Shown here one piece after another: positions 42,613 through 54,482 of a stretch of 64,000 nucleotides of DNA. The notes under the pieces are model-generated. The model did no database searches, had not been told where the DNA came from, and saw only the letters and a program-made list of their open reading frames with translations. The DNA is taken from assembly GCA_918026815.1 (NCBI GenBank), contig CAKJVC010000061.1, positions 744,001 through 808,000 of the forward strand, read 5' to 3'. The position numbers were made by a program, and so were the translations under genes. How positions within the stretch are numbered: the stretch's first letter is position 1; the number at the start of each line of letters is the position of its first letter. This DNA comes from Chalara sp. BL73. Lineage: Eukaryota; Ascomycota; Leotiomycetes; Helotiales.

Positions 42613-44603
42613 ATGGCTTCATTGTTGTCTAGGTCTTGCTTCCTTGCAACCGTGATTACACCTTTTATAGCTGTGCAAGCATCGCCAAATGTGAACTTCA
42701 CCCAATGTGGCAAAAATACCCACGACGCATATTTGCGTGATTCCAACTTATTTTCGATCCTCGGCAGCAACGGCTCAGTAGTGCACGATCTCTCTCAAGC
42801 TTGGGGAGTGCCATACGAAACATGCAAGTCTCAATGCGGAACTGGTTTAGGAGAGTTTCAATGGGCGCCCTTCCTTACGGGGATTGCGAGCTGGATTCTC
42901 CCGTGGTTAGCATTGACAGCCCAGCTGCCATATGAGACGAAAGATACAGCAACAAGTATCAGTGTCCTTCTCCTCGCTGTTGGAAGCCCAGTGCTTCTCA
43001 CATACTCTTTGTGCATGACTACCCTGATGTCCAGGTGGCTGAACGAGAAATTTCAGGCTCTGCTAGACGAAGCCTCGTCGCTTGGTGAGCCTTTTAGGGC
43101 AGAGCGGCGGGAAACTCTGATTGCTGCATGGAACTTCTTACATTTATCACAACATATTCCAATCACGATATCAGGATCTCGACTGAGATCCGCTGAGCTC
43201 TTTCTTCCTTATAACACATATTGGTGGAAAGAGCTCTCCACTGAAGTCGAACGCACTAAAAGATCTGTGTGAGCACAAGAGTTTAGCATCATTTTCACCC
43301 CAAAACCTCTGCTAATATGTTTTAAGCACATACGCACTACTCGCCCAAACGGGCTGGGCCGCTACGGCTGCGGTCATTGGTATCCTTCTATTCTTTGTCA
43401 CATCTATTGATTACCAAAGTATAGGTAGCCTTGGTGTGGCCGTCAGTTGCTTGTGGATTTGGATGATTCCGGTCAACTTTGGTTGGGTACGGTCGGAACG
43501 CAAAACTCATCATCTACAATCAAGGAAGCCATTGAGAGATCAGCATCCAAGGCAGTTTTTAGGCACGAACAAACGTTTGGTGACGCAAATTTTGGTTTTA
43601 AGGACCTGAGCGCCTCGGGAAGCCTTGGGGATGTTGAGCGTGGAGCCCCTTCGGCACTAGCGCCTACCCCTTCAAGTGCCATGGGAAGTACTCAGCTACC
43701 GCCTGCTCTTGAAGGTGATGCAATGAAAGCCGGTCCAATCTTCAACTTTGCCCGCCCATGGTTATATGCCGGAATGGTAGTAGGGATAATACGTGCTTTC
43801 TCTCAGATGAACACCAATCTGAAGCAGAGAACGAGGGTTGATGGCACAGTCTGGAAACCAGCAGCTGAGTCAGATCAAAATTTCACTGGAAACTCCGTAC
43901 AGATTGAGGATTATATATTTCCGAAGAGTAGAGAGAGAGGACAGGATGATCTCCCACAGAGCGCTGGCAAGACATCCTATGGGCCACATTTGGAATGGAT
44001 GATGCTGGTCTCCTCCTTCATTGCAACAACAGCTCAATGGGGTACTGTAGGCTCCACAATACTAATTGCTTACAAGTAAGGCTCTTCATATTTCAAATGG
44101 CGATGTGGAAATGTCAATGTTCATATCTATCTAGGACACCAGTTCAAGGTCTTGGATGCATGTCAGGATCATACCTCGTCTACGGTATCACGTCCACCGT
44201 CGCATGGGGGTTTCTCCTGCTCTCTGCTAACCTCTCACACTACCTTTCGGTGAATGATCGAAAAGATCATAAAACCTCATCGCGGCTTTTTTCCGCCTTG
44301 CATCTATTGAGCCCCCTTTCGAGATATGTCGGCAAATGTTTGGCTGTACTCAATGCATTTTGGCTCCTTTGTGCGTCGGTGCTGCCATTCACAAGCGCAT
44401 TCGTAAACTGTTGGTGTATGAGCTGTGCGGTATCTTTGAAAAAATCTGCTTGGGTGATTCTTTGGGCGGACGATAGTCAGATTGCAGACATTGCACGATC
44501 AAGCTGGATTGGCGGTGTGATCATGAGTCTTTTCGTCACCGCTCTTCTCGCTATCATCTTTACTGTAGGACCTGGGAATGGGCCAGCCAAATACGGGAGA
44601 TAG
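42613..44603 (+). CDS. Multi-pass membrane protein of unknown function, three exons, one apparent frameshift
   Basis: Exons 42613-43268, 43327-44075 and 44135-44603, joined by GTGAGC and GTAAGG introns in phase. A signal peptide (MASLLSRSCFLATVITPFIA) precedes a short Cys-containing luminal part (WGVPYETCKSQCGTGLGEFQ). About eight hydrophobic helices follow, including SWILPWLALTAQLP, SVLLLAVGSPVLLTYSL, AAVIGILLFFVTSI, MLVSSFIATTAQW and two long C-terminal ones. It belongs to a fungal membrane-protein type I have seen but cannot name. The exons sum to 1874 nt, one short of a multiple of three. The frame changes near 43490, between IPVNFGW and GTQNSSSTIKEA. A 38-bp GT-AG intron would also restore frame but is unusually short. 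Loss of one base is the simpler reading. Confidence 0.55.
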
Positions 44604-47600
44604 TAAGACTGTAAACAACTTTCTAGCGGTTCTGAATTTTAACGTTATTCTACATTTTTTCGTAATGCTAAAGCAAGTGTAATAGTTTTAAGCTCTGGGA
44701 AGTGCTCTGTCATAGTGAACATCCTCGCTGTATCCGGAAGCCATTGGTCGGGTTTATGCCAACAGCTTTAGTGAGGAAGGGCCGGAAAGTATATATAATA
44801 AAGAAATTATAGCTAAGGCACTGTACATAAGTGGCGAAACAAAGTTTATATGATAATGCTTAAATAACATAAACAAAGTTAGTGTTGAGATTTTTGCACC
44901 ATGGCAATATAATACGGGGGTTTTCACCTCGCGGGGATATCGGTTATCCTTAACCTTTGTTTTAAACATAGTTATTATTATTACGATCACCATCAACACC
45001 TGCCAACCTTGGGCCTGAGGCTCGGCAAGTTCGCTTGTACAGAGAACCCAAGGAGGGGAAACCCATTCGCCGGTGGTAATGGGAGTGGTATTTGTGGCGC
45101 AACTCACTGTGGTGGTCGAGGGTCCCTATGTGTAAGCATAGAAGCAAAACGCAAATACGGAACTTTTGAAATTGTGCATCAAAAATCACATTTAGCAGCT
45201 TTAGTCTAGGCCAGTTAGAAAGCCTGAGCATGTCCGCATTGCCCAGTGCAACTTAGGCGTCATAAAATCAACGTAGCCTCAAGTAACTGTATAGTCTTAT
45301 ACTGACCGCCAATTGAACAGAACAAAAACAAATATCTTGAGAATATCCGAGTAGTATTAGCAAATTAGCTGAAAAGTGGAGATCCAAGCGTTAAGACTAC
45401 TAATATTGAAGAGGCCGAAACACTTAAGCGGCCTAGGGACGGCTAGTTAAAAAAGATTGGAAGCCGTCACGAAGCCAAATACTTGCGCTTTGGAAGCTAT
45501 AGTAAAGTTCAATTACGAGAATACTAAACTAAGGAAAAAACTTGGAGCTCGAGAGGATCTCCCATGGAAATAGGCCACGGTTGTAACGACGCAAGGAATC
45601 ACGGGCTAGAATAGAGGCATATGGGAGTGCGTACAATAGGCTGATCGTGATTGCCTTATAGGTCTAAAGTACTAAGGATACAAAAACATGAGGAGCAACT
45701 GTAGAGAATAGGAACAGGCCTTTATATAGGCGACTCCGAGTCTCCCCCGTATTGGGTCTGAAACCCCTCATACCCTGATCATCACCCCTTGCTCCTGTAT
45801 CATGACTTCCGTGCCGTGCCTTGGGCATACCGATTGTTACAACGGTCACGTGCGATCATTTAGCAACCGTAACAGTGCTTTTTGTTAATAAAAAAATACT
45901 TCGTATACAAAAGTTGGGTAGGTAGCTGTCATAGCATCACGTGACTATACGGCCAGAACCACGCTTGTGAAAATAGCTAGAGGTGGGGCAAAAACCCCCC
46001 AAACAAGCAATTCAACCTGTTTTTAGCCTCTGGTTGGTTTAATCGAGCGGCGTTATTTAACAATTTAAAGGCCCTGTACTTTATAAACAGAATAGGGTGT
46101 AGCGGAAACTTCACTGACTCCAAGACGGACGTTGGTAACCGAAGACGACACGTGATCTAAGAGGATGTGCACGGACTGTATATGTACACCTTACAGGCCG
46201 CGTCAACACCCAACGGCCTTAACATCTGCCGATTAAGAGAAAAGTTTTTCAAAAAAGAAGACTCCTATGCCGGAGTATCCGACCCAGAAACTCCTGGGTA
46301 AGACTTAGCTACGTGTAGCATGGCGTAAATTTCACTTCGCCGCCGATCTGATTGTGTAGGACTCACCCAGCAGAGAGAGTCTTGGCACAGCTATGACGAG
46401 CAAAGCTTAGGAAAATTGGCATTGAAGGCTAGTTCGTAGGGCAGAATAGCATGATTTTACGGTTCTTTGGGCACTTACTGCCTCCTGAGTCAGAGGTTAC
46501 TCACCACTTTACAGAGAGCACACCACCAAAGTTCCCATAGAAGAAGGGTTTTGGGTACTTCGTCTATCTGAAGCCTGTACCCTGTGATCTGCATTGAATT
46601 GGAGGTAGGGTTCAAGCTTGACTTGAGAGAGCTGTAACTTGCCCTGCCCAAAAATATGCATCATAACTTCTATGTAAAGGACCTGCGGTCTTAAAAAGCA
46701 ATACTGCTCGTGAGGTGTTCATTGTTTGTCATGCTTATTGATCTTTTGGTAATGCAGGTGATAAGAGGGCATCCATTATTCGTCACACTAGTCGAGAGTT
46801 TTGGTACTAATTGAGCGCCAAAGCCGCGAGGCAGTGACGAGTTACTGCGTATTCGCAGGATTCGGGTTGCCGGGGAAGTGGTACCCCGGTAGTACATATC
46901 TACGCTCGGGGCACCTGAAATATCACCTGCTGTGGGGTTTTCGACACTCAGACCATCGGGGAGATAATCTAATATCAGATCTCGCCAGGATGTCCCACTT
47001 TGGCATGCTCGAAGCGAGCAACCACATGTCGATCATACATCTTGTATAATGACACCCCAGACCTCGTCTGCTATTGTGTTTGTCCTATCATTTACCCGTA
47101 CAGTTCACGATATATTGGTTTTGCAGGGTTGCACTAGGGCTATAACTCTAATCTCAGATTAGTACACGAGAAGAGGTAATTACGCTAGGTAGTATAAGTT
47201 CATAATGACTTCTGCAACCATACCCAGTTTCTATCTACTTGTTATAATATAAGTAGGACTTGTCCGTAGTACGAGAGTACAAGGAGAATAAGTCTGTAGA
47301 GCCGTATTTGAAGTATTACTACAGCCTCTTTTATGGGGCGGCCTTCTATAAGTCGTCGGAAACAACCAGCCAGTGGCTCGATTCTTCGAGGGGGCCTGGA
47401 ACAATAGTTCCTGTGTATAGCTGCTTTTACCATGTTTCGATAGTTTCATGTATCTCAACCCATCCTAGGATACGGAGAATACCGATTGCGTAGACGATTT
47501 TCATCACTTAGTTTCCCCGTATGAGAATAGGATGTCCTAACCATAACCTAGCTTCTACATACCAACGCGCCTTCAGGGGGTCTTCATGCCATATCCTGCT

Positions 47601-47965
47601 AATTTGATGGGCTACTGAAGTTCCAATTCTTGATTTTTCAGACCGTATGCTCTGCAGTCTGCTCTTTGACCGCAAGGATGCATTTGAGCTTGCGTACTCC
47701 CCAAGACTTACAATCCCCAACAAGCATTTATTGTATTTTTGCGTGGCCATGAGGGAGGGAAACAATAAACTGGGGGTTATGGGATCGAGATCCCAATGGC
47801 TCGAGGCTTTTCTAAGAACTACAAGTATTACGGTATCGGGCTGCTCTACTCCTAGTGTCATTCCAAGTCACCATTTTCAACCATTTTTGCCTCCGCCATT
47901 TATTTATTTCCTACTCTCTGGTGTTACCCCAGAATATTCCTTAGAGGCCCTCAATTGTCTCTACC
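44604..47965. other. Long AT-rich intergenic stretch with LTR-like sequence near 45513
   Basis: From 45513 the sequence TTACGAGAATACTAAACTAA repeats the motif beginning at 21766. A stretch with a TATATA element (45724) and a possible end at GATTGTTAC (about 45830) would give an LTR of roughly 320 bp, but no target duplication was found. The rest holds short frames without signatures. The promoter of the laccase lies in the last 200 bp. Confidence 0.35.
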
Positions 47966-50028
47966 ATGAAGTATACGTACCTTGCTTCCATTCCTGTTCT
48001 CTTTACTCAAATAACGGCCCGTGTGGTCTTTGGAGACAATGGCAGCCCCTTGAACTCCATTGAGCTTCGACAAGCAACCTCTTGCGAGAATACGGCTACT
48101 TCTCGAAACTGCTGGGGGGATTATAGCATTGATACTAACTATTACGATGTCACACCTGATACAGGTGTTATTAGAGAAGTAAATGATATATTTGTCAAGC
48201 TGCTTAGTTTATGCTTTAGAATGTCTAACATTGTTATAGTATTGGCTTACTGCTGTAAACACAACCTTGGCGCCCGACGGTTACGAACGTCAGGTTCTTA
48301 CTTGGAATGGCACGTATCCTGGGCCTCTCATTGAAGCCAACTGGGGAGACACTCTCGTTGTTCATGTCACAAACGGATTGGAAAATAATGGGTAATTAAC
48401 TACCACACCTTCCACTGGCACCTGCTAATCTATAATTTCCACATATTAGGACATCCATCCATTGGCATGGTATTCGACAGGGGAACTCGAGCGAGGCTGA
48501 TGGTAATATCCGTTTTCAAACCTATATTTTTAAAGCTAACATGAGCAAAACGCAAGGCGTCCCAGGGGTTACCCAATGCCCGATTTCCCCTGGCAATACA
48601 ATGACTTACACTTTCCGTTGCACTCAATACGGCCATTCTTGGTACCACTCGCATTTCACGCTCCAGTACGCCGATGGCCTGCTGGGTCCCCTCGTCATCC
48701 ATGGGCCTGCAACCGCAAACTACGACAAAGATCTCGGGACCTTATTACTTTCCGACTGGTCACACACATCGGCATTTGCTCTTTGGGACACTTCCGCAAA
48801 GGCCGGCGGACCACCACAATTGGAGAACGGCTTGATCAATGGTACAAACACATATAACTGCACCGACTCAACGAATCCTGCATGTCTTGGAAACGGCACA
48901 AGATTCGAAACAACCTTCACTTCTGGAACCAAGTATCTTCTCAGGCTTGTGAATACAGCTATAGATGGCTATATGAGGTTTGCAATTGACGGTCATTCTT
49001 TCAGCGTCATCTCCAATGACTTCGTTCCTATCGTACCTTATACGACAGACAATCTGCTAATCGGCATTGGCCAACGATATGAAATTATCGTCGAAGCAGA
49101 CCAAGCGGTCGATAACTACTGGCTAAGAGCGATCTGGCAAACAGCATGCATCGGCAACGACAACGCAGACAACATCCTTGGGATTATTCGCTATGACGGA
49201 TCTAGTACCACCAGCGATCCTACGACGACAGTAGGGAATTTCAACAATTCGTGCGAGGACGAATCTCTCTCAAACTTGGTACCGTATTTGGACCTCACTG
49301 TAGGCGACTTCGCAACGGAGGAACAGCTAGATATAGCCTTTTCCATCGCAAATAGTCTTTTTACTTGGACAGTGAATACTACATCCCTTGTCCTCGACTG
49401 GGCGAATCCCACAGAATTACGAATCCTCAACAACGAAACGATATTCCCAACAGAATATAACGTGTACGAAATCACTGCCGTTGATCAGGTATGCATTCTC
49501 TTGTCAACTTCACCTATTGTTAACCCTTCTAATTGGCTTCACTCTATGATTAAGTGGGTTTACTGGGTCATTCAAGATACAAGTGGCATCGGAGTTACCC
49601 ACCCACTCCATCTCCACGGTCATGATTTCTACGTCCTAGCCCAAGAGACCGGAACTTTCGATGCATCAACCACAACGCTTAACTTGAATAATCCGCCCCG
49701 AAGAGACGTTGCCTCGTTACCAGGGAACGGCTTTCTGGTCCTTGCATTCTATACCGATAACCCAGGGTACGTAGATATCTCTACACGTTTACCACTTGCT
49801 CCCTCTATTTGAAGCCCTGATCCAATATTCTAACAAATTCCTAGGTCCTGGCTCATGCACTGTCACATCTCCTGGCATCAAAGCCAAGGGCTAGCCTTGC
49901 AATTTGTGGAGAGAGAGTCGGAAATCGCCGGTACCATCTCTGAGCCCGATACTTTCAACAGCGTTTGCAATACATGGAGCAGCTTTTATGCTACCGGGAA
50001 GTATGTCTTGGATGATTCTGGTATCTGA
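47966..50028 (+). CDS. Ascomycete laccase (multicopper oxidase), secreted (581 aa)
   Basis: Six exons: 47966-48178, 48240-48391, 48450-48502, 48557-49488, 49555-49766 and 49845-50028; all junctions are GT-AG and in phase. A signal peptide ([20 protein letters not shown]) precedes the mature N-terminal region, which contains [10 protein letters not shown]. All four copper-binding blocks are present: [18 protein letters not shown] and [16 protein letters not shown]. The C-terminus ends DSGI, as in ascomycete laccases whose DSG-L/I plug blocks the solvent tunnel. It oxidises phenols with reduction of O2 to water; roles in pigment, lignin or phenol detoxification cannot be told apart here. Several N-glycosylation sequons. 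Intact. Confidence 0.88.
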
Positions 50029-51939
50029 CTTGAGTTGGGTGGGAACCAGCAGAGCCTCTGCCTTTTTAACACGGGAATTTCATCTTTCCTTTCTGGTGCT
50101 AGAATATTGCGAGTCATGTGCACACCTGTCATTTCAAAGTTGGAATAGCCTTACCGAATACGAACCTGGATATATCGTTTCTGGAAATTTGTGTGTCGGG
50201 TTGGCACACTCCCATCAGATCAGAAGTCTTTCTTCAGTTATTGCGAATCTTTCGCTGTATTTAATGCCTACTTCTTAGGGTTCTTCAAGCACCAAAAATC
50301 TAGTACATTTCAGACCACATTTAAAAAGTTTCTCATGTGTCCTTTACTTGACATAAATTGGAGGAACTATTCAGGACTCCAGTAATCGTTCTTTTAGCCA
50401 GTTATAGAAAGAGAGAACAGATTGCTCCCAAATTTTCCGGATGGATGTGCCATAACTCATAAAACAAACGTAAATCGAGCCGAGAAGGTGCCATGGCTTG
50501 AGCGGACGGAATTCTTATCTTACCTAGCTGGGTTGAAGGATGAAGGGATTAAAAACTCAAACACACTCTCGCTGAAGAGAGCGCTCAACACGGATGCCGA
50601 GAGCGCCGAAGATTTTATATTATTTAGGTTCCCCGCGATCTGACCCATATTTCACCCCACTAACCTAGAAAGGAAATTTTCGGCCGGGATCGCACCCGCT
50701 GCTAACCTAGTTCGACGCGATCCCAGCACACTTCCCAGGCGCGTTCCTGATTGAGTAATGCAGCTCGACCACACTGGGAACGTGGTGTCATCCGGCTCCA
50801 AATGAGGCTAAATGTGATCCGACTGGACGTTTCTATGTTTGGTTAAACCGTTGCCGTAACACTCCCTTGTTGGCCATGGCAAGAACATGTATTTTTACGT
50901 CGGCATATCGCGATCACGCGCCGCGTCGCGTTGTGAAACTAGTCTTCTGAGGCTTCTTGTTCCATAATTTATAAATTGTAATCCTTCAAGCGACATTTTG
51001 TCTCAAATAATGACTTTGGAGTGGTCAGTAAATAGTGGAGCTGGGGTGATGCTGACGGTGAATTACATGCTTTAGTTATTGTCAGCACTGACGTTGCTGT
51101 GGATGTAGATTTCTCCACTATGCTCGCGGTTTTAAGCGTGCTGGTCGTCTCCAAGTTCGTTTCTCTGACAAGTCTCATGCTTCTTACACTAACACTTTTT
51201 ACCGACAAAAGCTACGCGAGCTGTAGAGTTTACAGAATTTGAACGTGCTTTTTATCTGTTGACCGTCATTTTGTCTATTCGGCTCGAAATAACCATCAAA
51301 AACGACTCTGCATGCTATAAACTGTCACGGCTACCACATAATCATCTCGGATATGCTTTCCTATTCAGTACTAGTGTTCTACATGCTTGACTTGGTCGAC
51401 GATTCTCTCGCTTTGACTTCTCTCCTTAGCTTAGAATTCTCGTAATGGAACCTCCTTATTAGCTTTAATAGCGCCAGATTTGGATTCGTGACATAAGCTA
51501 TTGTTTTCTAGCACCAACCTGGCGAAAAAACGATTTGATACTGTGTTGTCATACCGAGACGGATCTTTTTTTTACTGCAGCGTTTAAGTATGCCGAATCC
51601 TTCTAGCTAGCGCCGTGTTAATGGAAGGCCATTTATATATGTGACTACAAAGTTGGGTGAAATATTGCAAACTATTCGGAGTGTTCCTTTTGCAAAGCTA
51701 AGGACTGGGTACAAAGTGACAGAAGATAGATTGTGGCTACGAGTGCCTTTGAGACTTGAGTTAATATGGTTGGCATTGTGTAGTGCTTCGTGTCAACCGC
51801 CCGTACGGGATAACGAGCTTTATCCAGCAATCGAGGCGTAGGAGGCGGAATAAGGAAATACGTGATTCGGTTGTTTTTTTTTGGTGTCGAAACGACATAT
51901 GTATGGCGATGAAGTGAAGTTGTCTCGGCATATACGGTT
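50029..51939. other. Intergenic, no gene recognised
   Basis: 3' flank of the laccase, then stop-rich sequence. A 79-codon minus-strand frame (50969-51208) is Ser/Thr-rich without a start context. Nothing further is supported. Confidence 0.4.
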
Positions 51940-52440
51940 AAGCAGGCGGATAAGGATACTCTTACGGCTTACTTTCAGGGTTGCACTTACCGGCGAAGAG
52001 TAATCGCTGACTACATAGACGGGCTCCGTACGAGGGATGACTGTGAAGCGATTGGTGGGGTTCCTTGTGGCTACTGCAGCGCTATGTGCTCGCAGAACAG
52101 CGGGTGTCACGAGATCCGCGTCAAGACCAAAAAAAGCTAGAGTGAAGTAGTGCGCGAAAAGCTGCAGCAAGAAGGCCGGCCCAGCGACGTGATGATGGAC
52201 GCGGTGCAACCACTTAGCCGGCGATATGTCTGCTGTGAAGTAATGCAAGAGCACGAGGCGGAGGCGCTAAAAAAGGCGGAGTTATATGATTATATTCAAT
52301 GTGAGGTTGCCAGCGGTAATAAGTCGTACCAAGAGTTCCAGAAGGGGCATAGCCGGCTTGTGCTCCCTAACTACTTTCATTGTTGGTTCTGTAGACTGCT
52401 CTAGCAAGTGTGTAAAGTGTCTGGGACAAAGAGAAAAAAG
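51940..52440 (+). pseudogene. C-terminal fragment of a telomere-linked RecQ-helicase-type element, broken
   Basis: The frame reads ADKDTLTAYFQGCTYRRRVI, then ADYIDGLRTRDDCEAIGGVP and CGYC. In fungal telomere-linked RecQ helicases the zinc-binding block after the helicase core has this form: a CRR-x-V-x-D-x-x-x-DG stretch followed by C-x-x-C. A TAG after VKTKKS interrupts it. The same frame continues with Glu/Lys-rich helices (EHEAEALKKAELYDYIQCEV), the usual linker, and another Cys pair. Helicase motifs are absent, so this is a truncated relic. Confidence 0.55.
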
Positions 52441-52685
52441 TATTTTTAGCCGGACGTATGCTTTCTGAGGTGTGCCTGCTGTACTAGAAAATGCTCTTTA
52501 CGGAATATTTTAAAAGCGCGCTAGAGGATCGAAAAAATAAGAGCAAGACTTTTTGGAGTGGCTTGAAAGCGTATCAAAAGGATTTGTGCAGGAAGGAACG
52601 CACCTGACGGAAACGTTCGAAGCTTTGTGTGGCTTTATGTAAAAAACGGCCGTGAGCTGTTATAAAATTTTATCAAACCCAAAAA

Positions 52686-53130
52686 TGTCATGAGCTACCC
52701 TGCACCAGGCATGTGTTGGGACAAAGCACGTGATGGTACTAAGAGAATGCTGGTGTTAGGAATATGAAATTGATAGGGGGTATCGCGTCGATAGAATACG
52801 GGTCGTAGGTGCTTGTATTAGATATCTTGTATTGGCGTTGTAGACCTGTAAGAGATTTTCTGGCTCCTCGACCTATTATGTAAACCAATTCCTGACAGCT
52901 GGCAGCAACAACTCGATGGCTCGAAGAAACCATTAATACCAGCAACGCCATGGCGCAAACCCAAGGTTGGCAAGAACAATGGACTAGTGCCCACAGGTCG
53001 CAAACATCAGGGAAATGACGTTATCAACCCAAGAAGGCACCTACACACTCGTTATAAGGGTATTTAGTATGGTCGGAAGGACTTCAGCCTGGGATCAATC
53101 ACGTGATGCACAGTTCAGTGGCTGGCTGCT
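52686..53130 (+). repeat. LTR-like dispersed repeat, copy 2, split by a solo LTR
   Basis: Starts TGTCATGAGC and follows copy 1 (26350) through the same ordered anchors. Removal of the 144-bp LTR at 52754-52897 plus one target duplication brings the flanks into line with copy 1 at GATAGTACTA / GATGGTACTA. Confidence 0.5.
52754..52897 (+). mobile_element. Solo LTR (144 bp) with 5-bp target-site duplication
   Basis: Begins TGTTAGGAA and ends TTCCTGACA, an imperfect terminal inverted repeat with TG...CA ends. It is flanked by GCTGG at 52749-52753 and again at 52898-52902. No internal coding region or second LTR nearby, so it is the product of LTR-LTR recombination. The TGTTAGGAA end is typical of Ty1/copia-type elements, but the superfamily is an inference. 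Confidence 0.8.
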
Positions 53131-54482
53131 AGTAAAAAAATAAATAAAAAAGACTTTGCTATATTCACTATCCCCGTTGCACAACATTTATTAGCGGGGA
53201 GAGTACAACTTGGGACTGCAAAATTCAGAATTATTCCTATTACAAGGGTTATTCCTAATCTCCACCAAAATTACGGCCGGAACCAGCGGTCAGTCTAAAA
53301 TGGGAGTATTCTTATGGTGAGTAATTATCATAGCGGGGTTTTACTGTAGGCCATCATCCCGTTTCCACCGCCCACACTACTCACCGTCAGTTAGTACATC
53401 ACCTGTTAGTGCTAGTTAATCACTACCAAGCCCGTTCGGAACAGAGGTGGAATGCGAGGGGCGGGGCGCAGGCACTTTGAAGTCTGAGAGTGTTGTTTAA
53501 CTTTTCGCTTATTTGAGGGGGAACCAAATACGGTGGGTGGAGGCCAAATGGGTACGACCTCAACAGGCTTTGGCTTTATCCGTAACGCCACAAGCTCAAA
53601 ATCTAATAAAATAGGTGGTATTCTTCGTATTCCGGAAGCAATTACACATTTAGATGTCAAGTGATCCCGAACGTCAAAATTACCGCCAAAAAGTGCCAAG
53701 TCACGGGTAGGACGCTCGAAAATTGGTGGGAGAACAAGTCGACCATATCTCCCTCCATTGCTATGATTGGCTCTCCGGAAAGAATCTTAGCACAGCTTAT
53801 TGACAAGCTTATTATAGAGGCGGCATGCTCGCTAAGCCTGGAGCTGCTTTTTTTTACATGAATTGTTGTTTAAAATAATGTAACTATATAATGTTTTTAT
53901 GTGGTCTTTATTAACCACGTAGCCAATGTTTCTATTTAATACTAGCTGCTTATCGAGTTTCGAAAGTTGTTCAATTCGATGTCAAGTATTAGCTATATTA
54001 GGAAGCCCTTTCTGACGTTCGAGTTTGTTTTTAACCCTTTAAGATCACGCCCTACTACGTACAGAGTTGGAATCCTAATGGTGGCTTAAGCCCTCTGAGA
54101 TTGTGACGGAAAGCTATACTTTTGTGGAAGGTAATATATAGAGAGTAATAGTACCTATCGATGCAATTGTCATAGCATGTAAAAGTTGAAGCCTACTTTT
54201 CGCATACAACATCCTCTTTGGTGATAATCGAAGATGCTTGTGTTAGCCAAGATTATTCGATATTACCACCTTGCCGTGTGGCGGTTAGCAGGTCGACTCA
54301 GCCGATTCTAGCAGGTGCTTAAAAGATAGCTATAATAGATGCAGATATTACAATTCTGCTTCGACAGGTATAAAAGGAAGTAGGATACCTTTCAATACCG
54401 TGAATGAATAACACTGGCATTGAACATTAATCCAAGGCGAATTTGCCCATCGACTCATTTGCTAGACAGTTTGTGTACTATA
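53131..54482. other. Intergenic, no gene recognised
   Basis: A 95-codon minus-strand frame (53412-53699) is without signature. AT-rich from 53860. The last 100 bp lead into the MACPF-like gene, with a TATAAAA near 54370. Confidence 0.4.

Noticed and set aside
45513..45841. Complete solo LTR
   Set aside because: Start matches the 21766 motif but lacks the TG, the end is uncertain, and no flanking duplication is visible.
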